A program made the position numbers and the translations under genes. DNA of 64,000 bases. Origin: Pseudonocardia sp. HH130629-09 (GTDB taxonomy: Bacteria > Actinomycetota > Actinomycetes > Mycobacteriales > Pseudonocardiaceae). Of this stretch, positions 21,531-31,123 are shown piece by piece. The notes beneath the pieces are model-generated. The model ran no database searches and was not told where the DNA came from. It saw only the letters and a program-made list of their open reading frames with translations. The first letter of the stretch is position 1. The number at the start of each line of letters is the position of its first letter. The DNA lies in the NCBI RefSeq assembly GCF_001294645.1, contig NZ_CP011868.1, positions 3,348,001-3,412,000 of the forward strand, read 5' to 3'.

Positions 21531-22507
21531 GCGTCTTCGCGCTCCTGGGGGCTGCCCTGCTGCCCGGGCCCGGCGGTGTCCGCCGGCTCGGGGGCGACGT
21601 ACTCCTCGCGGCCGCGACGGGCGAAGGCGACATAGAGCACGGCCCCGACGAACACCACGGCCGCGACGACGACGTTGATCCGGACGTCGCCGAAGACCCG
21701 CGTCGCCGGGTCGGTGCGCATGAGCTCGATGAAGAACCGGCCGAGCGTGTAGCCCGCGACGTACAGGCCGAAGACCCTGCCGTGGCCGAGCCGGAACCGG
21801 CGGTCGGCCAGCACGATCAGCGCGGCGACGACGAGGTTCCACAGCAGCTCGTAGAGGAAGGTGGGGTGCACGACCGCGATCGGCGTCGGGTCGAGTGCCA
21901 CACCGCCGAGCGGGTCGTCCAGCCCGGTCGCGGGGTCGACCCGCCGGTAGATCTCCAGCCCCCAGGGCAGGGTGGTCGGGCCGCCGTAGAGCTCCTGGTT
22001 GAACCAGTTCCCGAGCCGTCCGATGGCCTGGGCGACGATGATGCCGGGCGCGACCGCGTCGGCGAACAGCGGCAGCGGGACGCCGTGCCGGCGGCAACCG
22101 ATCCAGGCCCCGACCCCGCCGAGCGCGATGGCGCCCCAGATGCCGAGCCCGCCGTTCCAGATCTCCAGCGCGCCCCACGGGTTGCCGCCGGGGCCGAAGT
22201 AGGTCCGCCAGTCGGTCGCGACGTGGTAGAGCCGCCCGCCGAGCAGGCCGAACGGCACCGCCCACACCGCGACGTCGAGCACCGTCCCGGCCCGCCCGCC
22301 GCGCGCCTGCAGCCGGCGCTCGCCCCACCACAGGGCGACCGCGATGCCGGCGATGATGCACAGCGCGTACGCCCGGATCGGGATCGGGCCGAGGTGCCAG
22401 ACACCCCGGTCCGGGCTGGGGATGGACGCCGGGAGCACGCCGGGCAGTGCGGTGGGCAGTGCGGTGGGCAGTGCGGTGGGCAGTGCGGTGGCGAGCGTGA
22501 CGAGCAC
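21527..22507 (-). CDS. lgt: Prolipoprotein diacylglyceryl transferase
   Basis: 326 residues, about seven membrane helices. Transfers diacylglycerol to the lipobox Cys of lipoproteins, including the binding protein at 9.6 kb. Lgt signature RLGNWFNQELYGGPTTLPWG is present, plus the catalytic region HPTFLYELLWN. The usual protein starts near ASIPSPDRGVWHLGPIPIRAYAL; here about 24 residues precede it, made of TALP repeats encoded by a 12-bp tandem repeat. An alternative GTG at 22438 would remove the repeat from the protein. It begins 3 bases after trpC, where trpB and trpA are normally found. Confidence 0.92.
   Translation of the reverse strand: MLVTLATALPTALPTALPTALPGVLPASIPSPDRGVWHLGPIPIRAYALCIIAGIAVALWWGERRLQARGGRAGTVLDVAVWAVPFGLLGGRLYHVATDWRTYFGPGGNPWGALEIWNGGLGIWGAIALGGVGAWIGCRRHGVPLPLFADAVAPGIIVAQAIGRLGNWFNQELYGGPTTLPWGLEIYRRVDPATGLDDPLGGVALDPTPIAVVHPTFLYELLWNLVVAALIVLADRRFRLGHGRVFGLYVAGYTLGRFFIELMRTDPATRVFGDVRINVVVAAVVFVGAVLYVAFARRGREEYVAPEPADTAGPGQQGSPQEREDA
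22442..22489 (-). repeat. 12-bp tandem repeat, four perfect copies, at the 5' end of lgt
   Basis: GGGCAGTGCGGT (plus strand) occurs four times in a row without a mismatch. Read in the lgt frame it encodes repeated Thr-Ala-Leu-Pro. The unit is a multiple of three, so copy-number change keeps the frame. Confidence 0.9.
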
Positions 22508-22510
22508 GGA

Positions 22511-23380
22511 TCAGCCGCCGTTCCGGCTGCAGGACGGGTGGAACCCGGCCGCGACCAGACCGCGGACCGCGGCCGCCGGGTCCCCGCTGGTCACCAGGCC
22601 CTCGCCGACCAGCACCGCGTCGGCGCCCCATCCCGCGTAGGTCAGCAGGTCACCGGGGCCGCGGACGCCGGACTCGGCGACCTTGAGCACGTGGGACGGC
22701 AGGCCGGGCGCGATCTCCCCGAAGACCGACCGGTTCACCTCGAGGGTGTGCAGGTTGCGGGCGTTGACACCGATCAGCGTGGCGCCGGCCTCCAGGGCGC
22801 GGTCGCACTCCTCCTCGGTGTGCACCTCCACCAGCGGGGTCATCCCGAGGGACTCGATGCGGTCCAGCAGCGAGGCGAGCACCGGCTGCTCCAGCGCGGC
22901 GACGATCAGCAGCACGACGTCCGCGCCGTGCGCGCGGGCCTCGTGCACCTGGTACGGCGTGACGACGAAGTCCTTGCGCAGCAGCGGGGTGTCGACCCGG
23001 GCGCGGACGGCGTCGAGGTCGGCCAGGGATCCGCCGAAGCGGCGCTGCTCGGTGAGCACGCTGATCACCCGCGCACCGTTGGCGGAGTAGGCCTCGGCGA
23101 GGTCGGCCGGGTCGGGGATGTCGGCGAGCGACCCCTTCGACGGGCTGGCCCGCTTCACCTCGGCGATGACGCCGACGCCCGGCTCGCGCAGGGCCGCCAT
23201 CGCGTCCCGCGGGGGCGGCGCGGCCGCGGCCCGCCGCTTGATCTCGGCGAGGTCGACGACGCTCTCGCGCACGGCGAGGTCCTCCCGGACCCCGTCCACG
23301 ATGGCCTCGAGGACGCTGGGTACGCGACCCGGAGTCCCGTTCGGGTGTCCGGTCGTACCGGCAGTGCCCGTAGTGCTCAC
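22511..23380 (-). CDS. trpC: Indole-3-glycerol phosphate synthase
   Basis: 289 residues. Fourth step of tryptophan synthesis, CdRP to indole-3-glycerol phosphate. TIM-barrel motifs: [13 protein letters not shown] (catalytic Lys), [49 protein letters not shown] and [11 protein letters not shown]. The GTG at 23380 follows a strong GGAGGAG site eight bases upstream and is preferred over the ATG at 23428. It is followed directly by lgt, with trpB and trpA absent from their usual place. Confidence 0.93.
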   Translation of the reverse strand: MSTTGTAGTTGHPNGTPGRVPSVLEAIVDGVREDLAVRESVVDLAEIKRRAAAAPPPRDAMAALREPGVGVIAEVKRASPSKGSLADIPDPADLAEAYSANGARVISVLTEQRRFGGSLADLDAVRARVDTPLLRKDFVVTPYQVHEARAHGADVVLLIVAALEQPVLASLLDRIESLGMTPLVEVHTEEECDRALEAGATLIGVNARNLHTLEVNRSVFGEIAPGLPSHVLKVAESGVRGPGDLLTYAGWGADAVLVGEGLVTSGDPAAAVRGLVAAGFHPSCSRNGG

Positions 23381-23429
23381 AGGACCGACTCCTCCTCCGC
23401 TCGCGCGTCGCCCGGACGTCGAGGTCATG

Positions 23430-24080
23430 CTAGTTCTCCCCCTCACGCGGACCGACGGTCGGGTCGCCGCCGGCGTCGAGCCGTTCCCAGGCCGCCCGGT
23501 CGGGGTCGGTCGGTGTCGTGGCCGCCTGTGTCCCCGGTGCGGCGTAGCGGGCACCGAGCCGCGGCAGCCGCGGTTCGCGCACCACCAGCAGCACCGCGGC
23601 GGCGAGTGCGACGACCCCGCCGGCGACCGCCAGCCAGGGCCACGGCGTCGCCGAGACCGCGCCGGAGCCCGCGGGGGCGTTCGGGGCGGTCAGCCCGGAG
23701 CGGGCCGAGGCCAGCTCCACCGCCGACGGCGGCACGGCGACCAGTCGCAAGGTGAGCACCACCGCGGCCACCCCGGCGAGCCCGACCAGCGCACCGAGCA
23801 CCCGGCGGGCGATCCCCGACAGCGCGACCAGCGCGGCGACCGCCGCGACCAGCAGCGCGGCGACCGCGGTGACCACGGGCTGCAGCTGCGCGCCGGTGGC
23901 GCCCAGCTGCACGGTGCCGCGGGTGGCGGTGGGCACCTCCAGCACGAACCAGTCGGCGGACCCGGCGCCCCACAGGGCCCCGGCCCCGAGCAGCAGGCCG
24001 AGCACGGTCAGGCCGAGTGCCCGCCGGTCGGTGCGGTGCGGTGCGGGCGTGGCGACCCCGTCGTCGCCGGGCGCCGTCAC
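23430..24080 (-). CDS. Trp-operon-associated membrane protein (TIGR02234/Trp_oprn_chp)
   Basis: 216 residues with four hydrophobic helices: [19 protein letters not shown], then [37 protein letters not shown] and [20 protein letters not shown] long extracytoplasmic loop contains [23 protein letters not shown]. Position between trpE and trpC and this topology identify the actinobacterial Trp region conserved membrane protein, function unknown. GTG start overlaps the trpE stop. Confidence 0.85.
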   Translation of the reverse strand: MTAPGDDGVATPAPHRTDRRALGLTVLGLLLGAGALWGAGSADWFVLEVPTATRGTVQLGATGAQLQPVVTAVAALLVAAVAALVALSGIARRVLGALVGLAGVAAVVLTLRLVAVPPSAVELASARSGLTAPNAPAGSGAVSATPWPWLAVAGGVVALAAAVLLVVREPRLPRLGARYAAPGTQAATTPTDPDRAAWERLDAGGDPTVGPREGEN

Positions 24081-25708
24081 GCGCTGCCCGGGACGGGCGG
24101 GGGTGCCAGCGGGGCCGACAGCGAGCCGGCCGCGGCGACGGCCGACAGCACCGCCCGGGCCTTGTTCAGGCACTCCATGTCCTCCGCGGCCGGGTCGGAG
24201 TCGGCGACGATCCCGCCGCCCGCCTGCACGTACGCGGTCCCGTTGCGGATCATCGCGGTGCGGATCGCGATCGCGGTGTCGGCGTTGCCCGCGAAGTCGA
24301 GGTAGCCGACGATGCCGCCGTACTGGCCGCGCCGGGTCGGCTCCAGCCGGTCGATGACCTGCATGGCCCGCACCTTCGGCGCCCCGGACAGGGTGCCGGC
24401 GGGGAAGCAGGCGACGACGGCGTCGAATGCGGTGCGGTCGCGCCGCAGCAGCCCGGACACCGTCGACACCAGGTGCATGACGTGGCTGTAGCGCTCGATC
24501 TCGAAGAAGTTCCGCACCGTCACCGTGCCGGGCTCGCACACCCGGCCCAGGTCGTTGCGTCCGAGGTCGACGAGCATCAGGTGCTCGGCGCGCTCCTTCT
24601 CGTCGCCGCGCAGCTCCTTCTCCAGGAGCTGGTCCTCCTCGACGGTCGCGCCGCGCCAGCGGGTGCCCGCGATGGGGTGCGTGGTGGCGCGCCCGTCGAG
24701 CACGCTGACCAGCGCCTCCGGGCTGGACCCGACGATCGAGAACGGCGGCCCGCCCGCGGCGTCGTCGAGGCGCAGCAGGTACATGTACGGGCTCGGGTTC
24801 GTGGTGCGCAGGATCCGGTAGACCTCGAGCGGGTCGGCGTCGCACTCCATCTCGAAGCGCTGCGACAGCACGATCTGGAAGGCCTCACCGGCGCGGATCT
24901 GCTCCTTCGCGTCCTCGATCGCGGCGTGGTGCTGCTCGGGGGTGCGCCGGCGGAGGAACTCCGGGCGGGTCGGGGTGTACACCGCGACCGAGCTCGGCGA
25001 CGGGACCGCGAGCTCGCCGGTCATACGGTCCAGCCGGGCGACCGCGTCGTCGTAGGCCTGGTCGACGCGGTCGTCGGTGGCGTCCCAGTTGATCGCGTTC
25101 GCGATCAGGGTGACGGTGCCCTCGTGGTGGTCGAGCGCCGCCAGGTCGGTGGCCAGCAGCATGACCAGCTCGGGCAGCGCCAGGTCGTCGACGGCCGGGT
25201 CGTCCGGGTCGGCGATGCGCTCGACGCGGCGGACGATGTCGTAGCCGAGGTAGCCGACCATGCCGCCGGTCAGCGGCGGCAGCCCGGGCAGCGGCTCGGA
25301 GTGCAGCTCGGTGACCACGGTGCGCAGCGCCTCGAGCGGGTCCCCGGTGGTGGGCAGGCCGTCGGGGACCTCACCGGTCCAGGCCAGCTCGCCGTCGACG
25401 GCGGTGAGCGCGGCGGCGCTGCGCGCCCCGACGAACGACCACCGCGACCAGGACCGGCCGTTCTCGGCCGACTCCAGCAGGAACGTGCCGGACCGCCCAC
25501 CGGCCAGCTTGCGGTACACCCCGACCGGGGTCTCGTCGTCGGCCAGCAGCCGCCGGGTCACCGGGATGACCCGGTGCGCACGCGCCAGCTCCCGGAACTC
25601 CTCGCGGGTAGGGCTCACCGGGCCCAGGGCTGCGGCTGCGGGAACCGCGGGGGCGGGGGCGCCCGTCGTCGTCGCGCCACCGGATGCGTTCTGGGTCCGC
25701 TGGGTCAT
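24077..25708 (-). CDS. trpE: Anthranilate synthase component I
   Basis: 543 residues. Makes anthranilate from chorismate with a glutamine amidotransferase partner (trpG, not in this window). The feedback-inhibition element [11 protein letters not shown] near residue 83 suggests tryptophan control of the enzyme. Catalytic signatures: [47 protein letters not shown] and [18 protein letters not shown] 25708 is seven bases after a GACAAT hexamer; ATG 25717 is also possible. The operon continues with the membrane protein and trpC. No leader peptide with Trp codons seen. Confidence 0.94.
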   Translation of the reverse strand: MTQRTQNASGGATTTGAPAPAVPAAAALGPVSPTREEFRELARAHRVIPVTRRLLADDETPVGVYRKLAGGRSGTFLLESAENGRSWSRWSFVGARSAAALTAVDGELAWTGEVPDGLPTTGDPLEALRTVVTELHSEPLPGLPPLTGGMVGYLGYDIVRRVERIADPDDPAVDDLALPELVMLLATDLAALDHHEGTVTLIANAINWDATDDRVDQAYDDAVARLDRMTGELAVPSPSSVAVYTPTRPEFLRRRTPEQHHAAIEDAKEQIRAGEAFQIVLSQRFEMECDADPLEVYRILRTTNPSPYMYLLRLDDAAGGPPFSIVGSSPEALVSVLDGRATTHPIAGTRWRGATVEEDQLLEKELRGDEKERAEHLMLVDLGRNDLGRVCEPGTVTVRNFFEIERYSHVMHLVSTVSGLLRRDRTAFDAVVACFPAGTLSGAPKVRAMQVIDRLEPTRRGQYGGIVGYLDFAGNADTAIAIRTAMIRNGTAYVQAGGGIVADSDPAAEDMECLNKARAVLSAVAAAGSLSAPLAPPPVPGSA

Positions 25709-25765
25709 GCGACTCATTGTCCCCGAGCAGTGACGACCACCCTCGCGCGGGTGAGGATGGGACGC

Positions 25766-26413
25766 ATGACCGAACCGAGCGCCAGCGCACCCCCGGACCC
25801 GGCGGCGCAGCCCCGGCGTCGTGGCCGCCGGTCCGGCGGTGCGGACACCCGCGCCGGGCTGCTGGCCGCCGCCCGCGTCGAGTTCGCCGACCGCGGCTTC
25901 GACGGCGCGACGGTCCGCCGGATCGCCGACCGCGCCGGGGTGGACCCGGCGATGGTGAACCACTGGTTCGGCGGCAAGGAGAAGCTGTTCCTCGCCGCGC
26001 TCGACCTGCCGATCGAGCCCGAGCAGGTCCGCGAGCGCGTGCTGCGCGGCCCGGACGACGCCGTCGGCGAGCGGATCGTGCGGACCTTCCTCACCGTGTG
26101 GGACACCGGTGGCGGCGCCCCGATGGCGGCGATGCTGCGCAGCGTCGCGGGTCACGATGCCGCGGCCCGGATGCTGCGCGAGTTCGTCGGCAGGGCGATC
26201 CTCGTACCGGTCACGCGCGTGCACTCCCCCGACCGGCCCGACGAGCGGGGCGCACTCGTCGCCGCGCAGCTGATCGGGATCGGCATGATCCGCTACGTGG
26301 TGCGCCTGGAGCCGCTGGCCTCGGCCCCGCGCGAGGACGTCGTCGCCGCGGTCGGGCCGACCGTGCAGCGCTACCTGACCGGGAACCTGGGGGCGACGAA
26401 CCCCGAGGAGTAG
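25766..26413 (+). CDS. TetR family transcriptional regulator
   Basis: 215 residues. N-terminal [46 protein letters not shown] (about residues 35-77), the canonical TetR pattern. C-terminal ligand domain unassigned. Divergent from trpE with a 57-bp gap, so it may influence trpE or itself; that is inference only. Its 3' end overlaps the tail of a decayed LuxR-type gene on the other strand by about 43 bases. ATG 25766 follows GAGGAT and seven bases. Confidence 0.88.
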   Translation: MTEPSASAPPDPAAQPRRRGRRSGGADTRAGLLAAARVEFADRGFDGATVRRIADRAGVDPAMVNHWFGGKEKLFLAALDLPIEPEQVRERVLRGPDDAVGERIVRTFLTVWDTGGGAPMAAMLRSVAGHDAAARMLREFVGRAILVPVTRVHSPDRPDERGALVAAQLIGIGMIRYVVRLEPLASAPREDVVAAVGPTVQRYLTGNLGATNPEE

Positions 26414-26690
26414 GCGGCGACGACGGCCCGGGTCCGGTTCCGCGGGCCTGGTCCGGTTCCGCGGGCCTGGGTCCGGTTCCGCGACCCGGTCTTCGCGAGC
26501 GCGCCCGCCACCTGGGTCGTCACCGTTTCCACCCCGAGCACCAGCTCGGCGGCGATCTCGGCGTCGGACGGGCCACGCGCCGTCAGCCGCAGCACCTCGC
26601 CCCTCGAGGGCGGCGAGCCCGGCGCCGGCGAGACGGTCGCCGTCGCCCGCGGCGAACCCGGCCACGAGCTCGCCAGCAGGGCGGCCGGGG
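26371..26690 (-). pseudogene. Remnant of a LuxR-type regulator (HTH domain only)
   Basis: On the minus strand the frame ending at 26371 reads [20 protein letters not shown] followed by [22 protein letters not shown], and ends [15 protein letters not shown]. This is the complete four-helix GerE/LuxR DNA-binding domain and typical C-terminus of NarL-type response regulators. No receiver domain or start lies upstream. The linker ([13 protein letters not shown]) is in a different frame, so at least one further small indel occurred. Inside the last helix, 13 residues (39 bases) have been inserted in frame by duplication of a GC-rich unit. A truncated, decayed gene. Confidence 0.75.
26431..26483. 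repeat. 19-20 bp tandem repeat within the LuxR remnant
   Basis: GGTCCGGTTCCGCGGGCCT occurs at 26431-26449 and 26450-26468, and its first 14 bases again at 26470-26483, so periods are 19 and then 20. The two extra copies add 39 bases, keeping the reading frame of the HTH remnant. Apart from this repeat and the remnant, the 300-bp gap 26414-26713 holds no other gene that I can see. Confidence 0.85.
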
Positions 26691-26713
26691 CCGCACGACC
26701 GCACACTGGGGTC

Positions 26714-27631
26714 ATGGTCGATCTGTCCGCCCGGCTGCCCGGCGCCGTCGCCGACCGGCTCGCGGCACTGCGCTCGCGGGTCGGGTCGGCGGTGTTCAGC
26801 CGGGTCGCCGGCGACGAGGGATCCGGCCGCCGCGCCCGCGTCCTCGGCGCCGAGGGCCCGCGCTGGTTCGCCGAGGACGCCGCGATCCGCACCGTGCACG
26901 GCGACGCGTCGATGTTCGTCGGCGGACTGCGTGCGCTGCTGCTGCAGTCGCTGCACCCGCTGGCCATGGCGGGGGTCGCCGGGCACTCCGGGTTCCGCGG
27001 CGACCCGTGGGGACGGCTGCAGCGCACCTCGTACTTCCTGGCCGCGACGACGTTCGGGCCGGCCGAGGAGGCCGAGCGGGTGATCGCGCGGATCAGGCGG
27101 GCCCACGTCCGCGTCCGCGGGACCGCGCCGGACGGGCGTCCCTACTCGGCGTCGGACCCGCACCTGCTGCGCTGGGTGCACATCGCCGAGATCGACAGTT
27201 TCCTCACCGCGCACGACCGCTACGGCGCCGCCCCGCTCGACGCCGCCGGACGCGACGCCTACGTCGCCGACACCGCACGCGTCGCCCGTGAGCTGGGGGT
27301 GCCCGACCCGCCGGAGTCCGTCGCCGAGCTGCACGCCCAGCTCGCCGCCTACCGGCCCGAGCTGGCCGGGACCCCGGAGGCCCGCGACGCCGCCCGGTTC
27401 CTGCTGTGGGAGCCGCCGCTGCCGTTGTCCGCCCGGCTGCCCTACGGCGTGCTCGCGGCCGCGTCGGTCGGGCTGATGCCGCGCTGGACGCGGCTGCCGC
27501 TGCGGCTGCCCTGGCTGCCCGTGGCCGAGGCGACCGTGGTGCGGGCCGGGGGGCACGCGATCACCGCCGGGATCCGGTGGGTCACCTCGGCACCCGCCCA
27601 GCCGCCAGCGACGCCGCCGGTGCACCCGTGA
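26714..27631 (+). CDS. Oxygenase MpaB family protein (DUF2236)
   Basis: 305 residues. The family core is visible: [25 protein letters not shown], then [19 protein letters not shown] and [24 protein letters not shown], with the conserved histidines of the putative heme/iron site. Members relate to fungal MpaB oxidative-cleavage oxygenases and to latex-clearing proteins; the substrate of actinobacterial versions is usually unknown. The gene lies between trpE and hisI on the opposite strand, converging with hisI with a 4-bp gap. Confidence 0.82.
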   Translation: MVDLSARLPGAVADRLAALRSRVGSAVFSRVAGDEGSGRRARVLGAEGPRWFAEDAAIRTVHGDASMFVGGLRALLLQSLHPLAMAGVAGHSGFRGDPWGRLQRTSYFLAATTFGPAEEAERVIARIRRAHVRVRGTAPDGRPYSASDPHLLRWVHIAEIDSFLTAHDRYGAAPLDAAGRDAYVADTARVARELGVPDPPESVAELHAQLAAYRPELAGTPEARDAARFLLWEPPLPLSARLPYGVLAAASVGLMPRWTRLPLRLPWLPVAEATVVRAGGHAITAGIRWVTSAPAQPPATPPVHP

Positions 27632-27635
27632 GCGG

Positions 27636-28016
27636 TCAGACCCCGCCGCCGTCCCTGGCGAGCAGGACGTCGGTGTCGAAGCAGGTCCGGGTCCCCGTGT
27701 GACAGGCCGGCCCCTCCTGGTCGACGACGACCAGCACCGCGTCCCCGTCGCAGTCCAGCCGCACCTCGTGCACGTGCTGCACGTGCCCCGAGGTGTCGCC
27801 CTTGACCCAGTACTCCTGGCGCGAGCGCGACCAGTAGGTCCCCCGGCCGGTGGTCAGGGTGCGGTGCAGCGCCTCGTCGTCCATCCAGCCGACCATCAGT
27901 ACCTCACCGGCGCGGGACTGGACGACGGCGCAGACCAGCCCGTCGGCGTCGCGCTTGAGGCGGGTGGCGATCCCCGGGTCCAGCGCGGACTCGGCCGCCG
28001 TGAGACGGGTGCTCAC
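27636..28016 (-). CDS. hisI: Phosphoribosyl-AMP cyclohydrolase
   Basis: 126 residues, the HisI-only form without a HisE domain. Third step of histidine synthesis. Signatures: [33 protein letters not shown], zinc-ligand Cys in [12 protein letters not shown] and [17 protein letters not shown] start overlaps the hisF stop by 4 bases. Last gene of the hisA-hisF-hisI fragment. Confidence 0.95.
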   Translation of the reverse strand: MSTRLTAAESALDPGIATRLKRDADGLVCAVVQSRAGEVLMVGWMDDEALHRTLTTGRGTYWSRSRQEYWVKGDTSGHVQHVHEVRLDCDGDAVLVVVDQEGPACHTGTRTCFDTDVLLARDGGGV

Positions 28017-28786
28017 CGGATCTCGACCCCCTCCGCGCGCAGCGCGTCCTTCACCTCACCGATCCGCAGCTGACCGAAGTGGAACACGCTGGCGGCGAGC
28101 ACGGCGTCCGCCCCGGCGCGCACGGCCGGCGCGAAGTGCTCGACCGCACCGGCACCGCCGGAGGCGATCACCGGGACGTCGACGACCTTGCGGACCGCGG
28201 TCAGCATCTCCAAGTCGAACCCGGCGCGGGTGCCGTCGGCGTCCATCGAGTTGAGCAGGATCTCCCCGACACCGAGCTCCTGGCCGCGCTGCGCCCACTC
28301 GACGGCGTCGATCCCGGCGGAGCGACGCCCGCCGTGCGTGGTGACCTCCCAGCCCGACGGCTGCGGCTGCTCCCCCTCGGGGACCCGGCGGGCGTCGACC
28401 GACAGCACGATGCACTGGCTGCCGAAGCGACGCGACATCTCGTGCAGCAGCGTGGGCCGGGCGATCGCGGCGGTGTTCACCGAGACCTTGTCCGCGCCCG
28501 CGCGGAGCATCCGGTCGACGTCGTCGGGGGTGCGGATGCCACCGCCGACGGTCAGCGGGATGAACACCTGCTCGGCGGTGCGACGCACCACGTCGATCAT
28601 GGTTCCGCGCTCCGACGACGACGCGGTGACGTCGAGGAAGGTCAGCTCGTCGGCGCCCTCGGCGTCGTACACGCGGGCCATCTCGACCGGGTCGCCCGCG
28701 TCGCGGAGCTCCTTGAAGTTGACGCCCTTCACCACCCGCCCGGCGTCGACGTCCAGGCACGGGACGACACGGACCGCGACGCCCAT
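28013..28786 (-). CDS. hisF: Imidazole glycerol phosphate synthase, cyclase subunit
   Basis: 257 residues, TIM barrel. Works with HisH: ammonia from HisH is used to make imidazole glycerol phosphate and [23 protein letters not shown] carries the N-terminal catalytic Asp; the second half has [13 protein letters not shown] and [17 protein letters not shown] 28786 overlaps the hisA stop by one base (TGATG). The gene directly follows hisA, without the impA gene found there in mycobacteria. Confidence 0.95.
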   Translation of the reverse strand: MGVAVRVVPCLDVDAGRVVKGVNFKELRDAGDPVEMARVYDAEGADELTFLDVTASSSERGTMIDVVRRTAEQVFIPLTVGGGIRTPDDVDRMLRAGADKVSVNTAAIARPTLLHEMSRRFGSQCIVLSVDARRVPEGEQPQPSGWEVTTHGGRRSAGIDAVEWAQRGQELGVGEILLNSMDADGTRAGFDLEMLTAVRKVVDVPVIASGGAGAVEHFAPAVRAGADAVLAASVFHFGQLRIGEVKDALRAEGVEIR

Positions 28787-29535
28787 CAGGCGCTCACCGC
28801 GTTCACGGCCGCCAGGGCCTCGGGCAGGGTGAACCGGCCGGCGTAGAGCGCCTTGCCGATGATCGAGCCCTCGATGTTCACCCCGTTCGCGGCGACCTCG
28901 GCGAGCCGGGTCAGGTCGGCGACCTCGGAGATCCCGCCCGAGGCGACCACCGGGGCGGTGGTGGCCTGCGCGACCTCGGTGAGCAGCTCGACGTTCGGGC
29001 CCTGGAGGGTGCCGTCCTTGGAGACGTCGGTGACGATGTAGCGGGTGGCACCGTCGGCGTCGAGGCGGGCGAGGACCTCCCAGAGGTCGCCGCCGTCGGA
29101 GGTCCAGCCGCGGCCGGCGACCCGGCGCCTGCCGTCGATCACCTTGACGTCGAGGCCGATCGCGATCTTCTCGCCATGTTCGGCGAGTACCTTCCGGCAC
29201 CACTCGGGCTGCTCCAGCGCCGCGGTGCCGAGGTTGAGCCGGGCGGCGCCGGTGGACAGGGCGCGGTCCAGTGAATCGTCGTCGCGGATGCCGCCGGACA
29301 GCTCGACCCGCAGATCGAGCTTCCCGACCACCTCGGCCAGCAGCTCGGCGTTCGAGCCACGGCCGAACGCGGCGTCGAGGTCCACCAGATGGACCCATTC
29401 GGCGCCGCCGGCCTGCCAGGTCATGGCCGCCTCCAGGGGCGAGCCGTAGCCGGTCTCGGTGCCGGCCTCGCCCTGCACCAGCCGGACGGCCTGCCCGTCG
29501 ACGACGTCCACCGCGGGAAGCAACGTGAAGCTCAC
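28786..29535 (-). CDS. priA: Phosphoribosyl isomerase A (HisA/PriA)
   Basis: 249 residues, TIM barrel. Isomerises ProFAR; in actinobacteria lacking trpF the same enzyme (PriA) also isomerises phosphoribosylanthranilate. Motifs: [21 protein letters not shown] with the first catalytic Asp, [28 protein letters not shown] with the second, and [16 protein letters not shown]. No trpF is visible here, supporting dual use, though absence within 64 kb proves little. GTG start fixed by TACCCT six bases upstream. Confidence 0.93.
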   Translation of the reverse strand: MSFTLLPAVDVVDGQAVRLVQGEAGTETGYGSPLEAAMTWQAGGAEWVHLVDLDAAFGRGSNAELLAEVVGKLDLRVELSGGIRDDDSLDRALSTGAARLNLGTAALEQPEWCRKVLAEHGEKIAIGLDVKVIDGRRRVAGRGWTSDGGDLWEVLARLDADGATRYIVTDVSKDGTLQGPNVELLTEVAQATTAPVVASGGISEVADLTRLAEVAANGVNIEGSIIGKALYAGRFTLPEALAAVNAVSA

Positions 29536-29541
29536 CGCGCC

Positions 29542-29547
29542 AGGGTA
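29542..29547 (-). promoter_or_regulatory. -10 box of hisA/priA-hisF-hisI
   Basis: TACCCT six bases before the GTG of priA. It gives this fragment of the his operon its own leaderless-type promoter, as expected now that an opposite-strand gene separates it from hisH. Confidence 0.65.
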
Positions 29548-29675
29548 TCCGCGTCGCTCGTGGCCTCCGGGGGTGGCCGAGGGGGACAGCATGCGTTCCG
29601 GGGAGTACGCGCTGGGCCGAGGCGCGTTCCGCGGAACGCCCGTGGCCGCGCGCGAGCACGGCCACACTCCCCGTC

Positions 29676-30389
29676 GTGGCTCTCCTCCGTGCCCGTACGC
29701 GCGCCGACCGGACCGCGCCCCGTGTCGAACCGCCGTTCCTGCCGTGGGCACCGGACCCGCGCGAGATCGCCGAGTACCGGAGGTGGAAGTACGGACCGCC
29801 CTCGTGGATCGGCGGGCTGATCTCCCTCGTGGTGATCATCGTCGTCGGACGGGTCTGGCTGCACGTCCAGGTCGAGCAGATCGACTTCGGTCCGGTCCGC
29901 AACCCGGCTCCCGTCGTCTCCGCGCCGGCCGCCCCGGCCACCGACATCCGCACGGCAGAGGGACTGACCCGCCTCGTCGACGACGTCCGCCGCGCGACCG
30001 GGAGCACGGTCGTCGACCGGCTCGCGGCGTACGGCGCGGACGGGGGAACCGTGCAGACGGCCGACCCCGGCCGGCCCACCCGCACCCGGACCTACGTCTG
30101 GAACTCCGACGACGGGTTGGGCGTGGTCACGACCGACCGACCGCTCGCCCGGGACCCGGCACAGCGCACCGTCGACCTCGACGACCTCGCGCCGGGACCG
30201 GTCGCGGAGGTGGTCGCACGGGCCCCCGGCGCCGTGGGTGTGCCCGCACCGGAGACCACCCGCCTGTTCGTCGCCGACCTCGGCAGCGGTCCTGCCGTCG
30301 TGGTCACCTGCATCGGCCGCGACGGCCGCGTCGGCGAGCTGGAAGCCCGGCCCGACGGCGGCGGCGTCGTGGTGGGTGTCAGGCCGTGA
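29676..30389 (+). CDS. Hypothetical single-pass membrane protein
   Basis: 237 residues, GTG start. About 40 cytoplasmic residues (with [17 protein letters not shown]) precede one hydrophobic helix, [19 protein letters not shown] probable extracytoplasmic domain of about 170 residues follows, with a regular pattern and no Cys except in [10 protein letters not shown]. No family recognised. It is inserted on the opposite strand between hisH and hisA and overlaps the hisH end by 11 bases, so the two genes converge. Confidence 0.7.
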   Translation: MALLRARTRADRTAPRVEPPFLPWAPDPREIAEYRRWKYGPPSWIGGLISLVVIIVVGRVWLHVQVEQIDFGPVRNPAPVVSAPAAPATDIRTAEGLTRLVDDVRRATGSTVVDRLAAYGADGGTVQTADPGRPTRTRTYVWNSDDGLGVVTTDRPLARDPAQRTVDLDDLAPGPVAEVVARAPGAVGVPAPETTRLFVADLGSGPAVVVTCIGRDGRVGELEARPDGGGVVVGVRP

Positions 30390-31014
30390 CCGACCGCAGC
30401 CAGTTCTCCAGGACCGTGGCGCCGGCGTCGCCGGACTTCTCCGGGTGGAACTGGGTGGCCGACAGCGGCCCGTTCTCCACCGCGGCGACGACGTCCTCGC
30501 CGTGGTGGGTCCAGGTGACCTTCGGCGACGCGATCGCGTGCGAGGGCTCCAGGGTCCAGCGCCGCACGCCGAACGAGTGCACGAAGTAGAAGCGGGCGTC
30601 GGCGTCGAGCCCGGCGAACAGCGTGCTGTCCTGCGGGGTCCGGACGGTGTTCCAGCCCATGTGCGGCAGCACGTCGGCCTGGATCCGCTCGACCGTGCCG
30701 GGCCACTCACCGCAACCCTCGGTGTCCTCGTCGAACTCGACGCCGCGCTCGAACAGGACCTGCATGCCGACGCAGATCCCGAGGACCGGACGGCCGCCGG
30801 CGAGGCGACGCCCGATGATCTGCGGGCCGCGGACGGAGTGCAGGCCCCGCATGCACGCCGCGAAGGCGCCCACGCCGGGGACGACGAGACCGTCGGCCTC
30901 GGTCGCCGCGTCGAAGTCGGACGTCACGGTGACGTCCGCGCCGACGCGTTGCAGGGCGCGCTCGGCGGAGCGCAGGTTCCCGGAGCCGTAGTCGAGGACG
31001 ACGATGCGTGCCAC
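30379..31014 (-). CDS. hisH: Imidazole glycerol phosphate synthase, glutamine amidotransferase subunit
   Basis: 211 residues, class I glutamine amidotransferase. Delivers ammonia to HisF. N-terminus [13 protein letters not shown]; nucleophile Cys in [15 protein letters not shown]; His and Glu of the triad in [16 protein letters not shown] 31014 lies seven bases after TATCCT; the longer frame to 31158 is rejected on that basis. It is separated from hisB by about 8.8 kb and from hisA by one opposite-strand gene. Confidence 0.94.
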   Translation of the reverse strand: MARIVVLDYGSGNLRSAERALQRVGADVTVTSDFDAATEADGLVVPGVGAFAACMRGLHSVRGPQIIGRRLAGGRPVLGICVGMQVLFERGVEFDEDTEGCGEWPGTVERIQADVLPHMGWNTVRTPQDSTLFAGLDADARFYFVHSFGVRRWTLEPSHAIASPKVTWTHHGEDVVAAVENGPLSATQFHPEKSGDAGATVLENWLRSVTA

Positions 31015-31021
31015 GGCGACC

Positions 31022-31027
31022 AGGATA
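31022..31027 (-). promoter_or_regulatory. -10 box of hisH
   Basis: TATCCT seven bases before the hisH GTG. Lets hisH be expressed independently of hisDCB, from which it is separated. Confidence 0.65.
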
Positions 31028-31123
31028 GTCGTCATCCCGCCCGGGACCGGTGGCGCGGGGCGGTCGCGCCGCGCGGCTGCCGCCCACCGCCCGTTCCGCA
31101 TCCGCTCCGTCCGGAGGGCCCCG

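Noticed and set aside
25709..25765. Trp attenuator or leader peptide before trpE
   Set aside because: The gap to the divergent TetR gene is only 57 bases and contains no ORF with Trp codons or hairpin pair.
24077..27625. 1182-codon open frame continuing upstream of trpE
   Set aside because: Only the last 543 residues are TrpE; the rest is opposite the TetR and MpaB genes and has no family sequence.
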